A DNA stretch of 64,000 nucleotides from Corynebacterium pseudokroppenstedtii (GCF_019754945.1 NZ_JAEUWU010000003.1:186001-250000); one strand, 5' to 3'. Positions 1-10,068 are shown, counted from the first letter of the stretch. The notes: generated by a model from the letters alone, not told the origin. Program-made: numbers and translations.

Positions 1-1
1 G

Positions 2-568
2 ACCATGGGTTTAGATTATGTTGATCTGATGCTCATTCATGCTCCACAACCGTGGGATGATTTCCGTGGTGGCGACTACTCCGAGGGGAACCGCCAAGCA
101 TGGCGTGCTTTGGAGGAAGCATATCAAGCGGGGAAAATTCGAGCTATCGGCGTTTCGAACTTCTTGGAGTCAGACCTTAATAAAATCTTAGATTCTTGTT
201 CGGTCAAGCCATTAGTTAATCAACTGCTTGTGCATGTGGGAAATACACCCCATGAACTGCTGTCTTTCTGCGCGTCTAACGACATACTTGTTGAAGCCTA
301 TTCGCCAATTGCTCACGGCGAAATGCTGAAGAATAAAGACGTTGCCGAGATAGCGGAGAAATATGGCGTAAGTATTCCGCAACTGTGCATTCGTTACACT
401 CTGCAATTGGGAACGGTATCGCTGCCAAAGACCGCCAATCCGGATCATATGCAGAGCAATGCAGACGTTGACTTCGTCATTTCAGATGAGGGTATGGATG
501 CTCTGAAGAAATTAGATGCTCGGGATTATGGCGAGAGCAGCCAATTCCCCGTGTATTCCGGGAAGTAA
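2..568 (+). CDS. aldo/keto reductase, C-terminal part (5' end outside window)
   Basis: The reading frame is open to the left edge, so only the last roughly 188 residues are present and the N-terminal catalytic Asp/Tyr part is missing. What remains shows AKR hallmarks: the DYVDLMLIHAPQPWDD strand with the His of the tetrad, the AIGVSNF strand, VNQLLVHVG, EAYSPIAHGEML, and a C-terminal NADP-binding stretch around SLPKTANPDHMQSNADV. AKRs are soluble (beta/alpha)8-barrel NADPH-dependent carbonyl reductases; the substrate cannot be told. Its base composition is visibly more AT-rich than gdhA downstream. It ends about 190 bp before gdhA with a dyad in between. The family call is firm, the substrate is unknown. 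Confidence 0.9.
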   Translation, partial: TMGLDYVDLMLIHAPQPWDDFRGGDYSEGNRQAWRALEEAYQAGKIRAIGVSNFLESDLNKILDSCSVKPLVNQLLVHVGNTPHELLSFCASNDILVEAYSPIAHGEMLKNKDVAEIAEKYGVSIPQLCIRYTLQLGTVSLPKTANPDHMQSNADVDFVISDEGMDALKKLDARDYGESSQFPVYSGK

Positions 569-589
569 AGCTCGCTGCTGGGTGCATAG

Positions 590-2098
<1,509 letters not shown>

Positions 2099-2142
2099 CA
2101 GCGAGTGATTGAGTAAGAAGCGGCTGAACCGTGGCCACGATC

Positions 2143-2170
2143 AGGGGATCATGTATCCCCTCATTTCTTC
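2143..2170 (+). terminator. probable gdhA terminator
   Basis: AGGGGAT (2143-2149) and ATCCCCT (2155-2161) form a 7-bp stem with a 5-nt loop, followed by CATTTCTTC. It lies 45 bp after the gdhA stop and before the next gene on the same strand. Confidence 0.6.
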
Positions 2171-2209
2171 ATGAGGAATGTCTTACTAATCAACGGTGTT
2201 CCTATAAGT

Positions 2210-3250
2210 ATGAAGAAATTTGGATCTTTGAGTTTCGGCCATTATTCGGGACGCGCGACCGATGGCAACGGATACACGGCACGCAATGCCTTGCAAGAAG
2301 CCGTCGAATTAGCGAAAGCCGCTGATGAGTTAGGCGTTAATGGTGCATATCTTCGTGTGCATCACTATCTTCCGCAGCACGCGAGCCCCATTCCGTTATT
2401 GTCCGCCATGGCAGCTGTAACGAAGAATCTCGAAGTGGGCACTGGCGTGATTGATATGCGCTACGAAAACCCGCTTTACCTGGCAGAAGAGGCCGCTGCC
2501 CTCGATTTACTCAGTAATGGCCGTGTTGCCCTCGGCGTGTCACGGGGATCACCTGAAGCTGCTGACCGCGGGTGGGAGTCCTTTGGGTACACCGGCTCAA
2601 CAGATCCCCGTGGCTCTGATATTGCTCACCAGCATTTCGATACGTTCCTCCGTGCAGTGCGCGGGGAACCCATGGCCACTGCCGCGGAGGATCAGTATCC
2701 GGCGATGTACCGGCCGGGCGCTGGTCTGCCGGTTATGCCTCAGTCGCCCGGTTTGGATCACCGCATCTGGTGGGGTGCTGGCCGTCGTGAAACCGCCGAG
2801 TGGGCTGCGGAACAAGGCGTTAATCTGATGAGCTCCACACTCCTTACTGAGGCCACCGGCGAAGCCTTCGCGGATCTCCAGGCGCAGCAACTACAGCATT
2901 ATCACGAAGCGTGGAAACGGGCGGGCCACGATTGGACCCCGCGTGTGTCGGTAAGCAGGACTATTTTCCCGATTATCGACGGCTATGACCGCAAACTGTA
3001 CTTAGGGGGCCAATCCAAAGACGGTATTGGCGTGATCGACGGGGTGAATGCAACCTTTGGAAAGACCTACGCGGCCGAGCCAGACCAACTCGTCGAACAA
3101 CTGCGTAATGACGCAGCCGTGATGGATGCGGATACGCTCATGCTGACCATCCCGAGCCAACTCGGCGTCGAAGCGAATAAGAAAATTCTTAAGTCCTTCG
3201 CTTTATATGTCGCGCCTGAGCTCGGCTGGGAACCAGCTAACCAGGATTAA
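2210..3250 (+). CDS. LLM-class flavin-dependent oxidoreductase (luciferase-like monooxygenase)
   Basis: The protein belongs to the bacterial luciferase superfamily, FMN- or F420-using TIM-barrel enzymes. Visible family features are the MKKFGSLSFGHYSG N-terminus, ELGVNGAYLRVHHYLPQHASPIPLLSAMAAVT (about residues 35-65, with the conserved HH), VGTGVIDMRYENPLYLAEEAAALDLLSNGRVALGVSRGSPE, and a C-terminal VEQLRNDAAVMDADTLMLTIPSQLG segment. ATG 2210 gives the usual start at MKKFG and about 346 residues; ATG 2171 in frame would add 13 residues but has no clear ribosome site. A probable gdhA terminator lies upstream, so it is likely its own unit. Substrate and flavin partner cannot be read from sequence. 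Confidence 0.88.
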   Translation: MKKFGSLSFGHYSGRATDGNGYTARNALQEAVELAKAADELGVNGAYLRVHHYLPQHASPIPLLSAMAAVTKNLEVGTGVIDMRYENPLYLAEEAAALDLLSNGRVALGVSRGSPEAADRGWESFGYTGSTDPRGSDIAHQHFDTFLRAVRGEPMATAAEDQYPAMYRPGAGLPVMPQSPGLDHRIWWGAGRRETAEWAAEQGVNLMSSTLLTEATGEAFADLQAQQLQHYHEAWKRAGHDWTPRVSVSRTIFPIIDGYDRKLYLGGQSKDGIGVIDGVNATFGKTYAAEPDQLVEQLRNDAAVMDADTLMLTIPSQLGVEANKKILKSFALYVAPELGWEPANQD

Positions 3251-3264
3251 TTAACTGATGGAGA

Positions 3265-3930
3265 TTAGTTGTTAGCGGGCTTGATTTCGTCCTCGACGAC
3301 CCACTTGTGGTTGGTGACTTTCATGCCATCGGCTTCATAATTCACCATGTACACGGTTTGGTCTGTAGAGGACACAATTTTTCCTTTGGCGCCCTTCATT
3401 CCTTTCATATGGTCTGCTTCGATAGTGACCTCGGTGCCGTCAGGAATTCTTTCGGTGCCAGCATCTTTTATTTCTTGCTGGACCACCCACTTGTGGTTTT
3501 TCACTGGCTTGCCACCATCCGTCGGCGTGTAATCCACTTCATATGTATATGTGGAGAACGCTCCCGCGATCGTGGCCTTCGCGCCCTTCATTCCCTTCAT
3601 ATGGTCAGCTGTCAACGTGACGGTGCTGCCAACGGGGTAGGTAGGATGAGCATCAACCGTGATACCTTCCGGTGCAGCACCGCCGTCCATGGAATGATCC
3701 ATCCCTTGGTGAGCGTCGTTGTCCTGAGAATCGCTCGGCGCAGACGACTCTGACGTGCCCGTTTCGGATGATGACGACTGCTGAGACGCAGTGGTGGTTG
3801 CTGAGGTCGTGTCCTCGGATGACTGATCAGAATCCTCATCGACCGTGCACCCGCTGAGGACGAGTGCAGTGCTGACAGCGCCCACAGTGAGTAGTGAGGC
3901 AATACGGCTTCGGCGGCGTAATGAACGCAT
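3265..3930 (-). CDS. lipoprotein with two DUF1541 (YdhK-like) repeats
   Basis: A 221-residue exported lipoprotein: basic n-region MRSLRRRSR, hydrophobic core, then lipobox LVLSGC with the acylated Cys at 28. A Ser/Thr/Asp-rich linker and a His/Met-rich patch (HQGMDHSMDGG) follow, then two homologous DUF1541 units, each containing HMKGMKGAK and ending in NHKWVVQQEI or NHKWVVEDEI. ATG 3930 is chosen because AAGAAGAGGGATC precedes it; the frame runs open 69 bases further. The DUF1541 function is not established; His/Met patches sometimes go with metal binding, which is only a guess here. It converges on the LLM gene with a 14-nt gap. Confidence 0.85.
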   Translation of the reverse strand: MRSLRRRSRIASLLTVGAVSTALVLSGCTVDEDSDQSSEDTTSATTTASQQSSSSETGTSESSAPSDSQDNDAHQGMDHSMDGGAAPEGITVDAHPTYPVGSTVTLTADHMKGMKGAKATIAGAFSTYTYEVDYTPTDGGKPVKNHKWVVQQEIKDAGTERIPDGTEVTIEADHMKGMKGAKGKIVSSTDQTVYMVNYEADGMKVTNHKWVVEDEIKPANN

Positions 3931-4295
3931 GATCCCTCTTCTTTTATTTCTTATACTTCGCTGTTCTATACCTCTAATACGCCCACTGTAATACGACACT
4001 TTTTACGTTGGTAGCGGTTCACTTTTATTGCGCACCATTGTCGGCGAACCATTGTTCAGGCATGGCAATTCAACTTCGTGGATTACTTGCCGACGTGTGT
4101 ATCGTCGACGTGCCGACGAAGGGCGGGGTTGGGAACCGCGATGCTCACACGCGTGAGTGGCAGAAGAGGGGGAATCGCTGCGTCGAAAGACAGACAGCGT
4201 CGGGATATGGCCAGCTCCGAAATGTGGCTAGCGCGACTCTATGGATCCGAGCGGAGTGGTGCGCCACCGGATCCCGAAGGAAAGCTATGCCAATG
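3931..4295. other. gene-poor interval with a bulged hairpin
   Basis: About 365 bases without a gene I can support. A 108-codon frame on + (4008-4334) overlaps the next gene and has no recognisable domain, so I do not call it. Near the right end GGATCCG (4243-4249) pairs with CGGATCC (4268-4274), with an inner GTGG/CCAC stem (4256-4259 with 4264-4267), giving a hairpin bulged on one side. This could be a structured RNA or the terminator of the leftward small gene. Confidence 0.3.
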
Positions 4296-4550
4296 TCACG
4301 CCATGGGGTTGTAGAGTTTCGTATGAGTGACTAACACTTCGCGATCACCGGTGGGCTGTTGGAGTTCTTTATTCAGCTCCGCCATGACCGCTTCGCGTGC
4401 TCCGTCGTAGTCATCAAAAAAGCCGAGTACGTCACTATCTGATTTCTTTTCACCGTTATTCTTAACGACCACATAGGTGGCGGCGTCTGGCGCAGATACC
4501 TGATGCTTAGTGTGGGTAAAAGGATCTCTATAGATGAATGACGTTGACAC
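4296..4550 (-). CDS. small hypothetical protein (84 aa)
   Basis: Not recognised. It is a small soluble protein with a GTG start at 4550 preceded by a good ribosome site (AGGAGA, 8 nt before the start), which is the main support for it being real. The N-terminal half is YRDPFTHTKHQVSAPDAATYVVVKNNGEKKS, which may form a short beta-sheet unit; the rest is an amphipathic helix with FFDDYDGAREAVMAELNKELQQ. There are no Cys residues, signal peptide or membrane segments. It stands alone between the acyltransferase and a gene-poor stretch. Confidence 0.6.
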   Translation of the reverse strand: MSTSFIYRDPFTHTKHQVSAPDAATYVVVKNNGEKKSDSDVLGFFDDYDGAREAVMAELNKELQQPTGDREVLVTHTKLYNPMA

Positions 4551-4707
4551 GAATAATTCTCCTGAGTTCTAAGTCCAGATTGTTAGGGCGATCGCCGGAA
4601 GCAAGTTTAGTAGTTAGTTCACCAAAAGTGGGAGCATATAACCCTCTATTTAGTGCTATGACCCATTATTGATACGTGACCGTTATAGTGCCGGCGTTCT
4701 AGGGCAC

Positions 4708-6474
4708 TTATTCGTGCAGCGACGTAACAAAAGACCACAATAGGTCCGACGCGTGCGGAAGCGCGTGGATAAAGTCATCAGGCCGATCAGCGTGTGACGG
4801 ATGCCATGTCACGCAATACTCGAAGGACTCGGGCCGGGGCGTATAGCTGATCCCAAACCCCTCCGGCACACTGGGAACAAAGGCGTAGCGGACGAAATAA
4901 TCGGCCCCACCAATTGACGTCGTGGAAAGAAAATCATATGTGGTGGCAACAACACCCGGATCGGTTAGAAACTCTGTCCCGGTGAGCTCCTGACCTTCCG
5001 CTTCCATCGTGGCGGCCGTAAACCGGAGACCCAAAAGGTGGCGGTCAACGCCGTCCCCACGCTTGCACGCCTTGACCCACGCTCGATGGGCGTCGAGGAC
5101 ATCGTCAAGATGCTGACGCGTTGCGTTCCCACTAAGTAACAATGACGCGAATGTCACAGCTTGCGGAGTGACCGCACGCAAACACTCTGTGCGCCCGGCG
5201 CGATATTCACGCATGTCAACGGCTTCGTACACTCCTCGCGCTCGTCCGTAGGTCTGGAGTTGTGCAATCGTCAAGATAAGCTGCTGCGCAGCGTCGGCAC
5301 TAATTCGGAAGGGAAGCTGATCTGCCGGTGGGTGGGGGACCGTCACAATGCGCGTGGCGATATCGGTGAAATCTCGGGACACGTCACTGGCAGCTTCTTT
5401 CAGGGTGGGGATGTCCTCATCCGACCAGTCCCAGGTCAATTCTTCCGGTGGTGGGGGAGTCTTATAAGAATGAGGAGTGGGAATGGTGACATCGTGCATA
5501 CGACGTATCGCGGTGACCAGTGTCGCGCCGTCCACGGTGGAGTGTTCCACGTTCAGGCTCAACCAGGAGTCGGCCAGGCTCATCTCGTAGCTAATGGGTT
5601 TGTATGCCCAGCTGTGTCCGGGTTCGAATGCGGAGTGACGGAGGTGGTCGGCGTCGTCACGGAGCTCGTCGGTGAGGGTGATGGTGAAGAGGAAGTTCGT
5701 CAGGCGTCGGTAGGTGTGTTGGTTGTGGGGCTGCTTGAGTGCCCGCTCCAGGATGGGGGCGAGAGTCTCGCTACCAACGGCTGACGGAACGGCAAAGTCC
5801 AGGTCAGCTGGGGTCTGTTCACGTGATTCAGGTTTGTCCTCACCGGGGTGAATAATTGCGTTGATCGACGCCGCGAGGGAACCGACATCGCGGAGTGAGC
5901 CGTCATGGCCGGTTACGGGCACGGAGAAGAGGCGCCCCAACCAGAACACACCTATTTCCCTGTCGCGGTCACCCAAGTCGGCGCGATGGATGGTGTCGAG
6001 GCCGGGCTGTGGATGGCGTATTCTGCCATCGAAACACTCCCATTGGTCCATGGTGGTGGGGTTTCCTCGCGCATCGGTTTCCTGAGGAGTGGCTCCCCGG
6101 GCTTGGGCGAGGTGAATGGTGGCGGCGCGGTAGATGAACTCAGCTGCCCGGCCGACACCTGGGGCAGAGGGTAAAAAACACGAGTTGATCTGGAACGACA
6201 CGTTCGTACTGTGAAGTAACGAGGTGCGAGTGGAAAGGTAGCCGCGTAACCATTCCGCCGAAAACCAGCTTTGGCCCGCCTCCCGTTCTGTGGCCGCGAA
6301 TCTTTCAAGCTCTTTCTGGATTTTTGGGCCCGATCGGTGCAAGAAAACTGAACCCGCGGTGCGCGTAGTGGTCACGACGTCCGCGGGGGCGACTGCGCTA
6401 GCAGCAGAAACGAGCGCTGTGACAGTCTGTTCAAGTGAAGGCAGGGGAAGGGTTTTCAGTTCCGGTGCGGTCAT
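4708..6474 (-). CDS. carnitine/choline O-acyltransferase family protein
   Basis: A 588-residue protein of the carnitine/choline acyltransferase family, which moves acyl groups between CoA and a hydroxylated quaternary amine. Seen in sequence: the catalytic signature LNVEHSTVDG with His311 and Asp315-Gly316; the N-terminal LPLPSLEQTV; TMDQWECFDGRIR near residue 142; and a C-terminal block LSTTSIGG...VPEGFGISYTPR resembling the STS and substrate region of the family. The frame extends 348 bases upstream, but that part overlaps the exporter gene and looks random; ATG 6474 gives a family-like N-terminus, with only a weak ribosome site (GGAT). There are no signal or membrane segments. It lies 136 bp downstream of the MFS exporter on the same strand and may be co-transcribed. 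The acceptor (carnitine, choline or another) is unknown. Confidence 0.82.
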   Translation of the reverse strand: MTAPELKTLPLPSLEQTVTALVSAASAVAPADVVTTTRTAGSVFLHRSGPKIQKELERFAATEREAGQSWFSAEWLRGYLSTRTSLLHSTNVSFQINSCFLPSAPGVGRAAEFIYRAATIHLAQARGATPQETDARGNPTTMDQWECFDGRIRHPQPGLDTIHRADLGDRDREIGVFWLGRLFSVPVTGHDGSLRDVGSLAASINAIIHPGEDKPESREQTPADLDFAVPSAVGSETLAPILERALKQPHNQHTYRRLTNFLFTITLTDELRDDADHLRHSAFEPGHSWAYKPISYEMSLADSWLSLNVEHSTVDGATLVTAIRRMHDVTIPTPHSYKTPPPPEELTWDWSDEDIPTLKEAASDVSRDFTDIATRIVTVPHPPADQLPFRISADAAQQLILTIAQLQTYGRARGVYEAVDMREYRAGRTECLRAVTPQAVTFASLLLSGNATRQHLDDVLDAHRAWVKACKRGDGVDRHLLGLRFTAATMEAEGQELTGTEFLTDPGVVATTYDFLSTTSIGGADYFVRYAFVPSVPEGFGISYTPRPESFEYCVTWHPSHADRPDDFIHALPHASDLLWSFVTSLHE

Positions 6475-6610
6475 ATATTTATTCTGTCTATCCGGAGAGC
6501 CGACGAACAACCCCCACGAGCTATTTTCCACCCCTCGCTGCACCCGATGGGAACCGGCGCGATTGTTGGGACCCCGACGCCAACCAGCGCACTGCTTTCC
6601 TTGCAGCCCG

Positions 6611-8065
6611 CTACAGCCCTTCGGTGTCATGTGAATTGCTGAGCGTCCGTAGTCCGATAGCTGCTGTGATCGTGAGCAATCCGGCAATAATCGTGAAGGC
6701 GATGCGCTGCGAGTGAACGAATGTGTCGACGACGGTATCGCTCCATGCACCATGCGGAAGGTCCACACCAACCACGATCGCCATAACAGTACCGATGACC
6801 GCAACACCGATCGAGTTGCCAAGCTCCTGCGCAGTGTCGTTCAGAGCCGCGCCGATCGAGGTGTGCTCCTCGGGCAGTGAGCCAATCAATCCCACAGCAG
6901 CCGTGGTCATCACGGTCCGCATGCCAATGGTCATGAGCAGCATTCCGGTCGCGCACCAGGCGTAGTTCGTGCCAACACCGACCCACCAGACAACCAGGCT
7001 GACCAGGACGAATGCAGTACCAACGGCACAGGTGAAACGCTGTCCATACTTTTCAACCATCTTATCGACGACGGGCCCAGCGGCCAGCATGCCAATGACG
7101 AACGGCAGGTTTGCGACGCCCGCGACCCAGGGCCGCCATCCCCAGGCGTACTGGTACAGTTCGGCCGAGGCGAACATGACCGCGGCCATGGCCAACTGGG
7201 TTGCGACCTGCAGGATAGCGGAGCCAGTCAGGGTGGGGATCCGGAAGAAGGTTAGGTCCAGCATCGGGTCTTTAGCCGTGTGTTCTCGCCAAATAAACGC
7301 GACGAGCGCGAGAACGGATCCACCAAGGGACATCAGGGTTCGTGGAGCACCCCACCCGAGTTCTGCACCGTTCGTCAACGCGTAGAGCAACAGGCTAACG
7401 GCCAACCCAGAGAAGATCGCTCCGGCGAAATCGATCGGTCCACTCTTTTTCGTTTGGGTGTCGTCGTGGGCCAGTCCGAAGTAGACGCCTAACCAGGCGA
7501 TTAGCGCTGTCGGAGCATTGAGCATCAGCAGCCAGTGCCAGTCCCAGTTTTCGACGGCCAAACCTGACAGTACCGGCCCGATGGCGAAGCCTGCCATCGA
7601 TACGGTGATGATCACGCCGATGGCTTTTCCGCGCAGGGCGTCGTCGTCAAACAATCTAAAAACCAGAGACATGGTCAGTGGTGCAATGCCGGCGGCGAAG
7701 GCACCCGATAATGCGCGGATGGCGATGAGCTGTCCTGTGGAGTGGCAGAGCATTACGCATAACCCGGCGATGCCGAAGAGGGCTAATCCCCACAATAATG
7801 TCCGTCGACGACCGAGTCTGTCTCCCAGGGTGCCGCCGACCATGAGGAACGCACCGAAGGTGAGTGAATAGGCGCTGACGATCCATTGCAAAACTGTGGA
7901 TGTGGAGCCGAGGTCGCGTCCGATGACGGGGAGGGCGATGTTCAAGATTGAGTTGTCGAGCATTTCGACGAGCATCGTGAGGCAGAGGCCGAGGAGGGCC
8001 GGCCACGCTTCGAGTAGCGATTGAGCTTTTCTGTCCTTGCGAGGAGGAGCTGTGATGGTTGTCAT
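6611..8065 (-). CDS. MFS exporter, DHA2 (14-TM, EmrB/QacA) family
   Basis: A 484-residue proton-driven efflux permease of the inner membrane. It starts MTTITAPPRKDRKAQ, then has hydrophobic segments consistent with 14 helices. Motif A GDRLGRRRTLLWG follows TM2 (about residues 80-92), the DHA2 opening MLDNSILNIALPVIGRDLG is at about 35-53, and SYSLTFGAF-like TM2 residues and an antiporter-type motif C region GFAIGPVLSGLAVENWDWHWLLMLNAP follow. ATG 8065 is preceded by AAAGGACACTC. It is divergent from a TetR regulator whose intergenic region carries three palindromes, the classic layout of a substrate-induced exporter. The substrate is unknown. Confidence 0.93.
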   Translation of the reverse strand: MTTITAPPRKDRKAQSLLEAWPALLGLCLTMLVEMLDNSILNIALPVIGRDLGSTSTVLQWIVSAYSLTFGAFLMVGGTLGDRLGRRRTLLWGLALFGIAGLCVMLCHSTGQLIAIRALSGAFAAGIAPLTMSLVFRLFDDDALRGKAIGVIITVSMAGFAIGPVLSGLAVENWDWHWLLMLNAPTALIAWLGVYFGLAHDDTQTKKSGPIDFAGAIFSGLAVSLLLYALTNGAELGWGAPRTLMSLGGSVLALVAFIWREHTAKDPMLDLTFFRIPTLTGSAILQVATQLAMAAVMFASAELYQYAWGWRPWVAGVANLPFVIGMLAAGPVVDKMVEKYGQRFTCAVGTAFVLVSLVVWWVGVGTNYAWCATGMLLMTIGMRTVMTTAAVGLIGSLPEEHTSIGAALNDTAQELGNSIGVAVIGTVMAIVVGVDLPHGAWSDTVVDTFVHSQRIAFTIIAGLLTITAAIGLRTLSNSHDTEGL

Positions 8066-8117
8066 GAGTGTCCTTTGTTCGTGGTTGTGAGTTCGTGTTC
8101 GTGCAACAGATTCGTGA

Positions 8118-8223
8118 CAAGGGTGTTCGAGTAGCGCATTTTGAGCGGCGATCCCTATCGGGGTTGATCCTTATCGAATGGTGTTCGGTTACTCGAATTG
8201 CGTTCGAATATAGAACGGCGTTC
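8118..8223. promoter_or_regulatory. array of 11-bp palindromic operators between exporter and TetR gene
   Basis: Three near-identical palindromes read GAATGGTGTTC (8176-8186), GAATTGCGTTC (8195-8205) and GAACGGCGTTC (8213-8223), consensus GAAYKGYGTTC, at 19- and 18-bp steps. A degenerate fourth copy CAAGGGTGTTC lies at 8118-8128. They sit between the divergent starts, where an autoregulating TetR repressor would bind. The spacing puts successive sites close to two helical turns apart. Confidence 0.75.
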
Positions 8224-8252
8224 GTTTGGTGTCAAGGGCTGAGGACGGCTGA

Positions 8253-8258
8253 TACGAT
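8253..8258 (+). promoter_or_regulatory. -10 element of a probable leaderless tetR transcript
   Basis: TACGAT ends 6 nt before ATG 8265, which would place the transcript start on the A of the start codon. No ribosome site precedes the ATG. The last palindromic operator ends 29 bp upstream, overlapping the -35 region. Confidence 0.5.
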
Positions 8259-8264
8259 CGAGAC

Positions 8265-9092
8265 ATGCCCAGCAGCGAAAAGACAACCGATCGGAAGCGT
8301 TCACCAGGTAAAAAGCTGCCCCCCTCGGTGCAACGACCATCGGCACGCGGATCGGCCAGGCGCGCGGTGCTGTCAGAAGAATCCATTATTCGCGTGGCAA
8401 TTGCGCTTCTGGACCGTGATGGCGCGGACAAGCTGACCTTGCGCAAGATTGCGTCCGAACTCGACGCTGGTGTTGCGAGTTTGTATTGGTACGCCAGCGG
8501 AAAAGATCAACTTCTCGCTATGGTGTCGGATGAACTCATCCGCAGAGCGATCGCAAAGAGTGAAGAACTTGAGCAGCACGGACTACTGGCGCCAGACGCT
8601 TTCTCTGAAGTGTCCTTTGCTGAACCTCATCCCTCGACGAGCGACGTAGCGGCCGAGGCTTTGGCTCAGATTCGGCGCTTATTATTGTGCCTTTTTGAAC
8701 AAATGATTGAGCACCGTTGGCTAGCCCTTCAACTAATGAATAATGGCCCCGACCAGTGGTATGCGCTCCGGTTTTGGGAGCTGATTGGCCGACAAATTCA
8801 ACGGCTTGGTTTACACAAACGCGAAGAGCTATTCGCCACCAACGCCGTCGTCAATTATGCATCGGGAATTGGTGCGGAAACGTCGAGCCATACAGGGCAT
8901 AAAAATGTGGATCCAGCTGAAGCTGAAGAAGATATGCATGCTCAAGTTAACGAATGGGAACAGCTAGATCCAAAAGAATTCCCGTTCGTCCACGATATCG
9001 CGGAGGAATTTACCGAGCATGATGACATTGCCGAATACTCATATGGCTTAGAGCTGCTTTTAGGAGGACTGGAAAGGCAAACCTGGAAGTGA
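8265..9092 (+). CDS. TetR/AcrR-family transcriptional repressor
   Basis: A 275-residue regulator with a basic, Ser/Pro-rich N-terminal tail (residues 1-38), then a TetR helix-turn-helix: RVAIALLDRDGADKLTLRKIASELDAGVASLYWYASGKDQLLAMVSDELI (about 46-95). The C-terminal ligand and dimer domain is helical and resembles the TetR_C type. It is divergent from the DHA2 exporter and very likely represses it and itself through the shared palindromes. The inducer is not predictable. Confidence 0.9.
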   Translation: MPSSEKTTDRKRSPGKKLPPSVQRPSARGSARRAVLSEESIIRVAIALLDRDGADKLTLRKIASELDAGVASLYWYASGKDQLLAMVSDELIRRAIAKSEELEQHGLLAPDAFSEVSFAEPHPSTSDVAAEALAQIRRLLLCLFEQMIEHRWLALQLMNNGPDQWYALRFWELIGRQIQRLGLHKREELFATNAVVNYASGIGAETSSHTGHKNVDPAEAEEDMHAQVNEWEQLDPKEFPFVHDIAEEFTEHDDIAEYSYGLELLLGGLERQTWK

Positions 9093-9126
9093 GCTCGGAC
9101 TCGTGGGCGGTGAACCGGCTTGCAGC

Positions 9127-10056
9127 CTAGCTGCGTAAAAACTCCTCCCACCGTGGCCATTCGCGTGCCACCTGGTCCACACCCATCTCGTAGGACTTCT
9201 GCAATTTCTCCACGTTTCTCTCTTTATTGTGGACAGGCATCTGGTCGGGGTAGAACACCATTGCCCGCCCTTCTTTTTCCCATTGCGCTATTTTTTCTTT
9301 TGAACGGTTGTAACGGTCCGCGCGCTGAAGAATAGCTTCCGCAACTGCAGGCTGTTTGCGGAAATAATTACGAATCAGACGGGCCTGTGACATAGGTTCT
9401 CGCCGAAATGATTGCGGACGAGTAAGAATGAATAGGAATTTAGAAAATCCATCTTCGATTGCGGCGTCATACGCGAATCCGCCAGTTGGACCCATCGCTC
9501 CGTCGTAATAGTCGTGCCCATCGACATGCGCAACAGGCATAAAGAAAGGGATCGTTGAGGATGCGCGGGTGTAGGCCGACAATTGCTTCATCGTTTGTAC
9601 ATCGTCGCGGCGCCACCATGTCATATCCCCGGTGTCAGCACGTAATGCTCCGAAAGCGAATTGAGGAGAGCTTTTCATAAAAGCGTCAAAATCCATTTCT
9701 GCTATTTCTCCGGGCATAACGGATTCAGTGTAGATAAAATCGGTATTGAAATAGCCTTTACCTTTAGCAAAAGTTTTCCAACCGCCGAACCGTGGATCCT
9801 CAACAAAATCCACAAAAGAGGCCTTGGCTCTCCACCGGTTCTTTATGAGGAAATTGACAACATGCGTTGTTCCTGCTGATATTCCGCCGACCCACCCCGG
9901 ATTGACCTTGTGGTCAATAAGTGCCTGAACTGCTCCAACGGTGTAACTGTTCCGCATTCCACCACCTTCGAAAACAACGGCCACATCGGGGCAGTCGAGA
10001 GGAGAATCGGACGTTCCCCACGGGGCGGTAGAGGGATCTTCAGCAGATGACGTCAT
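9127..10056 (-). CDS. patatin-like phospholipase (RssA-type)
   Basis: A 309-residue Ser-Asp dyad lipid hydrolase. The oxyanion loop GGGMRN is at 31-36, the nucleophile elbow GISAG at 58-62 with Ser60, and the Asp of the dyad in DYYDGA at about 185. The N-terminus has no signal peptide. Proteins of this bacterial subgroup (DUF6363-like C-terminus, with YPDQMPVHNKERNVEKLQKSYEMG) act on phospholipid or acyl substrates that remain undefined. The start is ATG 10056, with -10 TATGCT exactly 6 nt upstream and no ribosome site, suggesting a leaderless transcript. It converges with tetR. Confidence 0.88.
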   Translation of the reverse strand: MTSSAEDPSTAPWGTSDSPLDCPDVAVVFEGGGMRNSYTVGAVQALIDHKVNPGWVGGISAGTTHVVNFLIKNRWRAKASFVDFVEDPRFGGWKTFAKGKGYFNTDFIYTESVMPGEIAEMDFDAFMKSSPQFAFGALRADTGDMTWWRRDDVQTMKQLSAYTRASSTIPFFMPVAHVDGHDYYDGAMGPTGGFAYDAAIEDGFSKFLFILTRPQSFRREPMSQARLIRNYFRKQPAVAEAILQRADRYNRSKEKIAQWEKEGRAMVFYPDQMPVHNKERNVEKLQKSYEMGVDQVAREWPRWEEFLRS

Positions 10057-10062
10057 AAATTC

Positions 10063-10068
10063 AGCATA
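10063..10068 (-). promoter_or_regulatory. -10 element of a probable leaderless patatin-gene transcript
   Basis: TATGCT read on the minus strand ends 6 nt before the ATG at 10056, and no ribosome site is visible. Confidence 0.45.

Noticed and set aside
4008..4334. 108-codon frame in the gene-poor interval
   Set aside because: No domain, no ribosome site, and it overlaps the better-supported small gene at 4296-4550.
6475..6822. N-terminal extension of the acyltransferase to 704 residues
   Set aside because: It overlaps the exporter gene on the same strand, reads as random sequence, and the family start is at 6474.
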